This document shows, one piece after another, positions 8,850 to 16,283 of a DNA stretch of 16,283 bases. A model generated the notes under the pieces. It saw only the letters and a program-made list of their open reading frames with translations, did no database searches and was not told the origin of the DNA. The stretch is from Saccoglossus kowalevskii (taxonomy: Eukaryota > Hemichordata > Enteropneusta > Harrimaniidae), in contig NW_003118938.1 of assembly GCF_000003605.2 (NCBI RefSeq), positions 52,311 through 68,593 of the forward strand, written 5' to 3'. The translations under genes and the position numbers were made by a program. Position 1 is the first letter of the stretch. Each line of letters starts with the position of its first letter.

Positions 8850-11800
8850 GTAAGAGGAGGTCAGCATTTTAACATTACAATAGATTCTGTCATTTGCCTA
8901 TTGTCTTTATTGTTATACTTAAGCTCTATTGTTCATAAAAAATACATAGTGGGAGGCGTTTGTTCTATGCTCTAGGGAGATCATCTCATGGGGCAAAGAT
9001 GGTCAAATTTTGCATTTTTGCGTAGTTTCTATGGTCAGATTATTTCTTCACATCTCAAAATTTTAACAGTGACACATGGTGAAAATCTATTGTTTATATA
9101 AATCCAAAAAGACTGTTACAGGGAAGCATTGTGTCGCCTAAGAATTTCTGCCCATTGTCTACGTATTGAAACTGATAGAAAATTCCATAATACACGCACA
9201 GAAAAAGTTTGTATTTTATGTAATACCAATTGTGTAGAGAACGAGTACCATTTTTGCATTATCTGTCCGTTTTACCAAGAGTTGAGATCTAAATACATCC
9301 CAAGTTATTATTATACACTTCCCTCACCTGAAAAATTTATATCGCTATTACAATTACAAAATGCAGTAATCTTGCGTAACATTTCTAAATTTATTTTTCT
9401 TGCCACAAAAAAACGTAATACAATTATTTTGGTCTGACAGTTCATGATCTTTTCATATTTTCTTGTTCTTTTTCAGTCACTGTAAAATGACATTGTCCTC
9501 TGTAACATGTTATGTAATTACAATGAGTATACCTTGAGGCCGGAGGCCTACAGTATTATGAATAAATTATTTATATAAATCTGTTTATATAAATATTGTG
9601 AAAACATTTTCAAAATGTTGAGATATTTAGTGAGTTTTCAGTATTATAGTTTTCAGTTATAATCAGTGGGATGTTCTCTCCCACAATGCATTGCACATAT
9701 GTGCAGTAAATTTGCTCAGTGATGCAAAATTTGTCAAAGTCAAAATTATTTCAACCCATCCACTACAGGAATACGGCAACAATACATGTGTCAGAATGTT
9801 GATTGTTGAACTATGTCTTTCTCCGCAATAAGCCCTCTTTTGTAAATGTCAATGTGACATTTTTATTCCTTATCTATTTCATGTTTCCAATACTCTCAAG
9901 CACAGTACAGTTCTAACTTTTTCAGAATTCTTTGATTTTTGTTTTGTTTTAGTAATTCTATGGCAGGCAATTTAATGTTATTGGGCCAAATTGTTGATGC
10001 TATAAGTACACCTCTTGTTGGCTACGAATCAGATAAAACGTCAACAAGGTTTTATGGAAAGAGAAAAACATGGCATCTTTTGGGTAAGTTGTTCGAACAC
10101 AGGGATCTATTTGGAGTTTGTGATTATAGCTGTTATTTGAAATACATGTATCATACATATTTTAAAAAGTGTCAGCCATTCTGAAAATATCCCATAATTA
10201 AATCTTATTTGGAATTCTCGTTTCCTAATATGGTAAGCTATAGATACTCTGTGCAATACCACAAAATTACTACATATGCTATACCTTATGGTGACATAAT
10301 GATAAGTCATAAATTACTATCTATTAACCCAATCTTTGTTTTGCAGGTACTATTTGTGTTGCTGTTAGTTTTCCGTTTTTATTCAATCCCTGCATTACTT
10401 GTAATGATTCACCTGATTGGGCACGATTTATTTACTACGCACCTTTTGTTGCTATATTTCAATTTGGCTGGGCGTCTACTCAGATTTCACATCTAGCACT
10501 CATTCCTGAACTCTCACCAAATGAAAGTACAAGAGTTGAATTAAATGCCATCAGGTAAGATGCACATTATATTGGACAATGATAGCAATTTTCAAATAAA
10601 ACTCTTTCAGAAAATACCTATAATTTATAGGCCTGACTTTTTTAGCTACACTGTCGACTTTGTCAAGCAGAGCTTATCATATGAGTGATTGTCCGCTGTC
10701 ACCCATTGACGTCTGTCGTTTGAATCAACTTTTTACTTTTGCAACTTTTTCTCAAAAACTATAACCTGGTGTATTTTGGGTAGACCCCTGTCAGATTTTT
10801 TTCATTTTGTGATGATATCTTTAATTCTGATTTTGAGGAATCTTTTTGTCATTTTTAGTAAAAACTGCTTGTCCGATTGCTTTGATATTATACGTATACA
10901 TGTAGTTACTACAGGTAACAATTTTTGGTGAAAGTGATATTTTCGACTTCTTTTTTAAAAACGCAAGTCTGTTTTAATATTATACATATGGGTATTTCTT
11001 GTGGACCAATCTCAGGTTTTTTTCATTTCGTGATGATATCTTTAATTCTCTAATTTTGATGAATATTTTTGTCATTTTTAGTAAAAAGTGATATTTTTTA
11101 CTTATTCTTGAAAACTGCAAGTCTGATTGCTTTGATATTATACATATATATAATATATATATATACCTTCTTTGTAGGTTTATTATTTTATCATACCTAC
11201 ATGTAAATCCTCTCAGATTTACTAAACTCAAATTGATGTTGTGTTCATAGGTATGCCTTCACTGTGATAGCCAATATATTTGTGTACGGCCTTACATGGT
11301 TTTTATTAGATTTATTTTCTGGTTCCATACCGGCTAATGACACAGAACAGTCTCTTTCACCAGATGATATCCCAACATTTACAGTAAGTATTTAACACAA
11401 AACTTTGGTTTTCAATTCTGCCACACACTCACAAATAATGTACAACATCAATTAGATATGCCAAGAAATGAGGAATAAAACCGTTTATTGAATGAATGAG
11501 TAATTTGATTCACTTTTAATATTATGTAATATTCAAAATGAATTAAAAATTTCATGTCTCCAATACCACATAAGAGTTCTCACTAAGCTTTTTTTGATTT
11601 TCATATTTTTTCCAATTTTTTTTTCAAAAATACAAGGATAGGCAAAATAATATTTTATTATTACAACTGGCATTATTTCAAAAGAGGTCATTCCTACCAT
11701 ACGTTTATGATGTCAACAAGTTTAACTATGTTTTTCCCTCCAGAAATTATCAGCTATTGTGATTGGTACAGGAATTGTATTCTCTTCCATATTTCACATT

Positions 11801-14800
11801 GGAACTAAAGAGAATCCTGGGCGGGCGTTACAAGAGTCTACACATCTTATCAATGGTCATTTGTCAGAACAACGTCAAATGAGCTGGAAAAGTTGGCTGA
11901 TTGAGCCACAGTTTTATCTTGTGAGTATCCCCACAATACATGTAATGTTTTTTTCTTAAAGACAAACTTGTGATGCATGCACTGAATTTATTAGCATACA
12001 TATAAGTACATGTATATTGAAATAATTGATAAGGTAGAGATGCAGGTTGGGAGACTATATTTCTAATTGCCTCTAATTACTGTAATTACATGAGTAAAAT
12101 ATAATTTTTACCCTTCAAGTTATATATCATTTGAAAGAGTTTTATTTAAACTTTTGAGTTTTATGGTTTACAATAATGTACTATGATACCATATTATTAA
12201 GTGATGTTGATTTTGGGTTAAAATCATACTTTTTAGGTGAAAGTGCACTTAAAACTATTTAACTTTTGAATGCATACCCTGATTTTAATTTAAAAACACT
12301 TATTTAAAACTTCTGTTTACTAGGAACATAATGGCTTATTTATTAGTGTTTCCATTGAACAGTTTTTACACAGTGCTCTTTGAAACATTCACATTTTATA
12401 AATCGTTCACAGTTAACATAGCCGCTAATTGGCAGCTCTATTGTTTCTGTTCCAGTAAAGACAGTGAAACCATACGAAGCCATTTACTTAGGATAGACCT
12501 GAATAATGACCCCTGAAAATTTCATTGAAAACAAATGAACCGTCTAGAAGTTAAATAGTTTTAAAGTTGAAATTTTGAGCAAAAATGAAACTGAGATAAT
12601 CGCCATTTTGTAAAAAAAAATGTTTTAAAACAAACCATTCGCTTCATATGTGTAACATAAACTCCTAGAAATACACCATACACCGTAATTTGCTGATGTT
12701 AAATAGTCAGGTAAAAAAATAAAAATAAAAAATATTTACAATTCGAGGGAAATGGACGAAAAATCATCCACGAAGTCTCAACCTTGCATGAAAACTGTCA
12801 TGGCGTCGTGTTATCAATTCCACTGAGGGAGGGACACAATGGATTACGTAAAGCCGATGACATATTCATACAGTTATATAAACATAGCGATCGCAATTGG
12901 GTGGGTTGAGTCTAAATTTACCTTTAAAACCTTTAAAAAAATACTTTGTATGACGCAGTTTCCGTGGACCGTGCGAAGTTAGACGACCAGGTTGAAATGG
13001 GTCCTAATATTTTACTACACAACGGCTATTCACAATTTTTACTACTCAATCACCCAAACGCCGGTGAAACAAATTTGAAATGAAGTCACATTGGAAGGAG
13101 AACTATTGTAAATCGAGGCAGGTTTCATTCAACTACAGACGAGACAGGTCGATGCAAATTAAACGAACTCCGACCTCTGGAAATACCTCATTCATAGAGT
13201 TCCTTAGTACCAGAGGTCGCCGATCACGACCATACAACGTAGTTTGCGACATCGCTACCGGTGCATGCTAGCTGACAAGAGGGTTTCCGATTAAGGTAAC
13301 CAAGATGGCATCGCAGAGTGCATGATTTTTTCGTGGTGTTTAAAAACAGCATCTCGTTGCTTATTTTTTGGTAATTCCCAGGGTATTTTTTTCTATTTTT
13401 AATTAACCGAGCATTTTATGTTTGACAATGTGTATTTTGACACTGAAAAGTTAGTTATCAATGACAGCAACAGCTGTGTTGTTTGTCGATTGCATCGCAA
13501 TTCTATCAGCAATTCTATCAGCACGATAATCGTAAACATTTTTCACTTCGCTGTAGCGAAGTGAAAAATGTTTACTCCAGTGTTAAAATTCCGTTAGAGT
13601 AAAAATGTGTGGAAACATTTTTTAGTTTCGCCCACAATGCGAAAAAGCTTGAAATCTATACACCAAGAAAACAAAAGAAATTGTGGCCTTCTTTTGCGCG
13701 AAAATTAAATCGCCCTATCGACGCTACCTCCTTCATGAAAATACCGGTAAATAAAAAATCAATTTATTTAAGGGTGAAAAAGTTTACTTATCATTTACAA
13801 GTGTATGTTTTGTTTCATTCCGCTTGCATGCTGGAAGCGTCTACGTCTTGTCTGTTTTTTTTTTTGTAGTTTGCTAGTTGATCGCGCTTGAGGTAAGTAA
13901 ACAGAGAGCCAGGACAGGAAGTCGCACACCGGCTGCTCCGTAACTGGGACCAGCAATCATTTGCATATAACATCAACAGTGACTTGTCAATCAAAGAGCA
14001 ACGCAAACAAACTTTCGGGACTTTTAATCACATACGCGTGCCTCGGTTTCCTATATTTTAAAATTGATGTTTGAGTATGTTCCAACAATGACAATGCTTA
14101 GAAATTTTAACACTATCTCGCCAAGACTGTCTGGGTAAGAAAAAGCAAAAAAAAACAACTTTGAATTACATAATAGCTTCAGTAATTGAATGTGTAGCTA
14201 ACAACCATGCCTAGAGCAACAAGTCAAAAAGCTTATATTTTATTCAAATCCTGAACAAATTAGTTCCTATTTGAAATATGCTTCCATTTTGGTGACAATT
14301 AAATTGAGTTTTTAATGGACATTCCCAATTAACCACTCACTTCATCCAACTGTGGCCCAACAAACATGGTAGGTAGTATTCCAAGTATAAAATGGTATTT
14401 TTGGTACAAAGTCACCATGACCACATAGCAACCAGTCTATAATTTTATATCATTCTCAAAACATACTTTTATTTGTTTAATACACACATGTACACATCAA
14501 GACAGCTTTTTATTCATGAAATATTGTTGGTAGTATATCAAGAATTACATGCTAAGGGCAATATAATTCAAACTTTTCCAAAACAGATAAGACAATCCCG
14601 TCTTCTCTGGTTCACATAAGTAGCCAATGTATGTACTATAAGTGTACTCAATTTGAGGATTTCAACAATTAGACTTACGGTATTATTTCAGATAATTAAT
14701 TGCAAATTTATAATCATGTCGTCATTTTAGCAACATGAAAATAGGAATGTCCCAAAAGGGAGAGGGGGTGCTTAGCCGAGCATGGGTGCTAAGCTAGTCG

Positions 14801-16283
14801 ATTACAGTATGTACAGATTATAAGAAAACTATCAATCAAGCATGCAAATCAATCAATTAATCTATCAATACATTTACATATCACTATTATCTAGTAATGT
14901 TCAGATGCTGTTTTAGTTAATAATACAATATATAAATCAAACTATTATAGATATGGTGGTTAAATCAAATGGATGGCAAATTTATAATCATGTCGTCATT
15001 TTAGCAACATGAAAATAGGAATGTCCCAAAAGGGAGAGGGGGTGCTTAGCCGAGCATGGGTGCTAAGCTAGTCGATTACAGTATGTACAGATTATAAGAA
15101 AACTATCAATCAAGCATGCAAATCAATCAATTAATCTATCAATACATTTACATATCACTATTATCTAGTAATGTTCAGATGCTGTTTTAGTTAATAATAC
15201 AATATATAAATCAAACTATTATAGATATGGTGGTTAAATCAAATGGATATTGACATTGTAGGGAATTAGATGGATAAGTGTATAGTATATTATGTTACCG
15301 GTATGTTCAGTTGATCTTCTTGTTTGTAAAAGGATAAAGGTACCAATGGTTTCACAATGTTTTTCAGATTGCTTTATTGTACATGTGTACACGACTTATG
15401 GTTAACATATCTCAGGTGTATATACCTCTATTCCTACATGATACACTTCATCTTGATAAGGTATGTAGATATCAGGATATAATATTAACACTTAGCCGTT
15501 CAATGTCCAAACTAGTATACAATAACAAAGAAAACAAAAATTGTGTGATGTGTTCACTGGAAGATTGTATAAAGGTGGATGAATAATTTACATTGATTTT
15601 GAGCATTTTTTTTTCTTTTCAGATTTATATCGCCATTATTCCTCTTATTATATATATCAGTGGTTTCCTTACGTCATTATTTATGAAGTTAATAAATGCT
15701 TTCATTGGCAGGAAGGTAAGATATCATTAGTATTCACTTCATCAAAATCTGAGTTGACATTGGTTATACAGGTCATATTGATTTTTCTGGATAGTCAAAT
15801 AAGTTTTTGTGGAGTATCTAGGTTGACAGGGTGATATTGGAGTATCTAGGTTGACAGGGTGATATTGGAGTATCTAGGTTGACAGGGTGATATTGGAGTA
15901 TCTAGGTTGACAGGGTGATATTGGAGTATCTGGTTATACAAAGTCCTGCCTTGTGGGGGGGGGGGGTATCTGGGTATACAGAAACCTGTCTATGGGGGGG
16001 GGGGGTTCTGGGTTGACAGAAGTTTGTCACACTAATCAAAATTATAGATTCCAATTTAGACTTGATTGAATGTGTAATGTATAGCAAGGTATATACTTGT
16101 AAAAGTGATCTTAACATGCAACTAATTAATAATATTGTCTTTTATGTGTTTGTTTGTAGTTAACATACATGTTTGGTGCTCTCATGGTGATCGCATTTAG
16201 TACTTCTTTATGGTTTCGCAATATTGGTAATGGTATCTATGCGTCAGCTGTCCTGATTGGTGCTGGTGGTTCTACTGTGCTAG
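8728..16283 (+). CDS. MFSD12: MFSD12-like major facilitator transporter, eight exons, 3' partial
   Basis: Human MFSD12 is a lysosomal and melanosomal membrane protein needed for cysteine import into these organelles and for pigment tone; that role is inferred here by family. Coding exons are 8728-8849, 9953-10083, 10347-10554, 11251-11383, 11744-11920, 15368-15460, 15623-15715 and 16160-16283 (end of window), 1081 coding bases or about 360 residues. All junctions are GT..AG and the phases (2, 1, 2, 0, 0, 0, 0) join without a stop. Family features: [19 protein letters not shown] in the first membrane segment, [18 protein letters not shown] with GKRK (MFS motif A region), [19 protein letters not shown], and [12 protein letters not shown]. 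Membrane segments 1-9 and the start of 10 are visible. The human protein has about 480 residues, so roughly the last quarter lies beyond the window. Confidence 0.95.
9104..9581 (+). mobile_element. 5'-truncated LINE, copy 3, in MFSD12 intron 1
   Basis: About 478 bases from the 3' end of a LINE, in the same orientation as MFSD12. It encodes the terminal Cys-rich domain, then a 3'-UTR with hairpin (AGGCC-GGA-GGCCT, 9537-9549) and an AT-rich tail with ATGAATAAATTATT. The 13-base sequence TGTTTATATAAAT occurs directly before it (9091-9103) and directly after it (9582-9594), the expected target-site duplication of a target-primed insertion. The tail itself resembles this AT-rich word, so the exact 3' edge could move by a few bases. 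Confidence 0.82.
9105..9437 (+). pseudogene. LINE C-terminal Cys-rich fragment (copy 3)
   Basis: The frame is open from the 5' truncation point to the stop TGA at 9435-9437, about 110 codons. It reads [20 protein letters not shown], then [16 protein letters not shown] and [11 protein letters not shown], so the CX2C..H..C motif is complete. The end ([20 protein letters not shown]) fits the short helical tail of the family. It lacks a start codon and all catalytic domains. The unbroken frame suggests a younger insertion than copies 1 and 2. Confidence 0.8.
9953..10083 (+). CDS. MFSD12: MFSD12 exon 2 (TM2 and motif A loop)
   Basis: Acceptor TTTTAG, first base completes Ser. It encodes [20 protein letters not shown] through [11 protein letters not shown] and [11 protein letters not shown]. 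The GYESDK..GKRK stretch is the loop between membrane segments 2 and 3 that carries the MFS motif A acidic and basic residues. Donor GTAAGT at 10084; the exon ends one base into a Gly codon. Confidence 0.95.
10347..10554 (+). CDS. MFSD12: MFSD12 exon 3 (TM3-TM4)
   Basis: Acceptor TTTTGCAG. It encodes [18 protein letters not shown] (segment 3), then the loop NDSPDWARF with an N-D-S glycosylation-type sequon, and then [19 protein letters not shown] (segment 4), the best-conserved stretch of the family. The exon ends [11 protein letters not shown] plus two bases of Arg; donor GTAAGA. Confidence 0.96.
10555..11250 (+). other. MFSD12 intron 3 with degenerate repeats
   Basis: A 696-base intron. 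From about 10640 to 11165 it is filled by an old interspersed repeat with internal duplication: the 20-base word TTTTGTGATGATATCTTTAA has a counterpart 221 bases later with one change, and GATTGCTTTGATATTATAC recurs 250 bases later. An AT dinucleotide run lies at about 11142-11165. Confidence 0.75.
10640..11165. repeat. Degenerate interspersed/tandem repeat in intron 3
   Basis: At least two diverged copies of a unit of about 220-250 bases. Shared words include GATGATATCTTTAATTCT (10813 region and 11034 region) and AGTGATATTTT. The left part, with TCAAGCAGAGCTTATCATAT and GACGTCTGTCGTTTGAATCA, resembles the GTCCGTC-rich repeats I recall as abundant in mollusc genomes; that likeness is from memory and unchecked. 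No terminal inverted repeats or coding potential. Confidence 0.55.
11251..11383 (+). CDS. MFSD12: MFSD12 exon 4 (TM5 and lumenal loop)
   Basis: Acceptor TTCATAG; the first base completes Arg. It encodes [20 protein letters not shown] (segment 5), then [19 protein letters not shown]. This loop carries a predicted N-glycosylation sequon (N-D-T), sensible for the lumenal side. It ends on a complete Thr codon (phase 0); donor GTAAGT. Confidence 0.94.
11384..11743 (+). other. MFSD12 intron 4
   Basis: 360 bases, AT-rich, only about two CpG. Clear polypyrimidine tract and acceptor CCCTCCAG. No repeat or gene seen. Confidence 0.9.
11744..11920 (+). CDS. MFSD12: MFSD12 exon 5 (TM6 and central loop)
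   Basis: Encodes [20 protein letters not shown] (segment 6), then the central cytosolic loop between the two six-helix halves ([16 protein letters not shown]..) and [13 protein letters not shown] leading to segment 7. Loop residues HLINGHL sit where the human protein has HTPLLA, a possible dileucine-type lysosomal sorting region; only part of that signal is evident here. Both ends are phase 0; donor GTGAGT. Confidence 0.94.
12249..12564. repeat. Foldback with 17-bp inverted repeats
   Basis: TTAAAACTATTTAACTT at 12249-12265 is perfectly inverted at 12548-12564. The 282 bases between have no long open frame. It could be the stem of a small non-autonomous element, but no target-site duplication is apparent and AT-rich inverted repeats of this length can arise by chance. 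Confidence 0.45.
12760..13320. promoter_or_regulatory. CpG-elevated intronic segment, possible internal promoter or enhancer
   Basis: I count about 28 CpG in 12781-13320, against two in the 360 bases of 11401-11760. It includes GCGATCGC near 12886-12893, a 10-bp inverted repeat CGACCTCTGG/CCAGAGGTCG (13171-13180 and 13210-13219), and CAAGATGGC at 13301-13309, which matches the YY1 core often found just downstream of transcription starts. The ATG in that site opens only five further codons. No splice donor in clear context was found, so an alternative first exon is only a possibility. Confidence 0.3.
13499..13522 (+). repeat. Two 12-bp direct repeats beside the palindrome
   Basis: AATTCTATCAGC occurs twice in direct tandem, ending nine bases before the 44-bp palindrome. 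Confidence 0.9.
13532..13575. repeat. 44-bp near-perfect palindrome (21-bp arms, 2-nt centre)
   Basis: The left arm 13532-13552 begins GTAAACATTTTTCACTTCGC; the right arm 13555-13575 is its exact reverse complement; the centre is GT. No mismatch was seen. Such a structure can extrude as a cruciform or, if transcribed, form a long hairpin. The loop is too short for a typical microRNA precursor. It may be a small foldback element; no flanking duplication other than the 12-bp tandem was seen. Confidence 0.92.
14702..15248. repeat. 273-bp exact tandem duplication in intron 5
   Basis: Copy 1 is 14702-14974 and copy 2 is 14976-15248, separated by one G. Reading both through, I see no differences. 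Each copy has GGGAGAGGGGGTGC and a hairpin GCTTAGC..GCTAAGC with an 11-base loop. The right copy ends about 120 bases before exon 6. Exact identity means a very recent duplication, gene conversion or an assembly error. Confidence 0.93.
15368..15460 (+). CDS. MFSD12: MFSD12 exon 6 (TM7)
   Basis: Acceptor TTTTTCAG. Encodes [20 protein letters not shown] then [11 protein letters not shown], 31 codons, phase 0 at both ends. The YMxTRLxVNxSQxY pattern matches the start of the second half of MFSD12. Donor GTATGT. Confidence 0.95.
15623..15715 (+). CDS. MFSD12: MFSD12 exon 7 (TM8)
   Basis: Acceptor TTTTCAG after a long T tract. Encodes [20 protein letters not shown] then [11 protein letters not shown], 31 codons, phase 0. 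The basic NAFIGRK end is the cytosolic loop that repeats the motif A position of the second half. Donor GTAAGA. The preceding intron is only 162 bases. Confidence 0.95.
15716..16159 (+). other. MFSD12 intron 7
   Basis: 444 bases, with acceptor TTTGTAG. Half of it is the minisatellite at 15811-16028; the rest is AT-rich without open frames. Confidence 0.9.
15811..16028 (+). repeat. 28-bp minisatellite grading into poly-G repeats
   Basis: Four near-identical 28-base units run from 15811 to 15922 (each begins GGAGTATCTAGGTTGACAGG). A fifth diverges into units of about 40 bases with the shared pattern TATCTGGxTATACA..CCTG, each ending in a run of 12 G (15955-15966 and 15994-16005). The last unit regains GGGTTGACAG. 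The order suggests that the simple 28-base array arose from the longer units by expansion of their first half. Confidence 0.92.
16160..16283 (+). CDS. MFSD12: MFSD12 exon 8 (TM9, start of TM10), cut by window end
   Basis: Encodes [19 protein letters not shown] then [20 protein letters not shown] and VL. It is the segment that in the human protein reads from TYFSG to the GAG(C/S)(A/T)T motif, where segment 10 begins. The window ends one base into a codon. Confidence 0.93.

Larger units (their letters stand above)
8850..9952 (+). other. MFSD12 intron 1
   Basis: This 1103-base intron has donor GTAAGA and acceptor TTTTAG. Its main content is the LINE copy 3 insertion at 9104-9581. The remainder is AT-rich with no other open frame of note. 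Confidence 0.9.
11921..15367 (+). other. MFSD12 intron 5 (large, 3.4 kb)
   Basis: The longest intron in the window. In order it holds a 17-bp inverted repeat (12249-12564), a CpG-elevated segment (about 12760-13320) with a YY1-like site, a perfect palindrome (13532-13575), AT-rich sequence of unknown nature (13620-14700) and an exact 273-bp tandem duplication (14702-15248). Open frames inside are short and show no domains. Confidence 0.9.

Noticed and set aside
10107-10496. Open frames overlapping MFSD12 intron 2 and exon 3 on both strands
   Set aside because: They cross a well-supported splice acceptor or run antisense to it; the exon 3 peptide in its proper frame matches the family.
13532-13575. 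microRNA precursor
   Set aside because: Arms are perfectly paired with only a two-base centre; a normal precursor has a larger terminal loop and some mismatches.
13609-13869. 86-residue open frame in intron 5
   Set aside because: Low-complexity Lys/Phe-rich translation with a poly-T-coded end and no domain; likely chance.
15811-15922. CRISPR-like array
   Set aside because: The repeats are contiguous with no spacers, and the window is a eukaryotic intron; it is a minisatellite.
1-16283. An undescribed defence, toxin or biosynthetic system
   Set aside because: The window holds one conserved transporter gene and repeats; no cluster of co-oriented unknown genes or paired modules was found.

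Overview
This is a stretch of an animal nuclear genome. There are no bacterial operons or ribosome-binding sites. Coding sequence is split into short exons with GT..AG introns in consistent phase, and AT-rich non-coding DNA carries LINE fragments, satellites and microsatellites. The main gene is MFSD12-like. Common palindromic words (TACATGTA, TACCGGTA), short introns and several LINE relics suggest a marine invertebrate, perhaps a mollusc or other lophotrochozoan; an amphioxus-like genome is not excluded. The species cannot be named from this window.

Layout: (1) 1 to about 3.57 kb, minus strand: a decayed non-LTR retrotransposon with an APE-type endonuclease, a reverse transcriptase and a C-terminal Cys-rich domain, broken by frameshifts and stops. 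(2) About 3.6-4.6 kb: CpG-elevated DNA with a CCAAT box and a GTAAGC donor, a possible promoter and 5' noncoding exon. (3) 4.67-5.19 kb: a 260-bp tandem duplication that joins a dispersed 100-bp module to the truncated 5' edge of a second LINE, which runs on the plus strand to about 6.1 kb. (4) 6.1-8.7 kb: mostly AT-rich DNA with weak coding-like fragments, an inverted third copy of the 100-bp module, a TGTAG microsatellite and poly-G tracts. (5) 8728 to the window end, plus strand: eight exons of an MFSD12-like lysosomal/melanosomal major-facilitator transporter, about 360 residues, with the 3' end outside the window.

The MFSD12 introns hold most of the other structure. Intron 1 has a 5'-truncated LINE with a likely 13-bp target-site duplication. 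Intron 3 has a degenerate interspersed repeat. The 3.4-kb intron 5 has an inverted repeat, a CpG-elevated segment with a YY1-like site, a 44-bp near-perfect palindrome and a 273-bp exact tandem duplication. Intron 7 has a 28-bp minisatellite that grades into poly-G-bearing repeats.

I found no operon-like or defence-like system. The best leads are the composite tandem repeat and its 100-bp mobile-looking module, the perfect palindrome in intron 5, and the candidate promoter regions.
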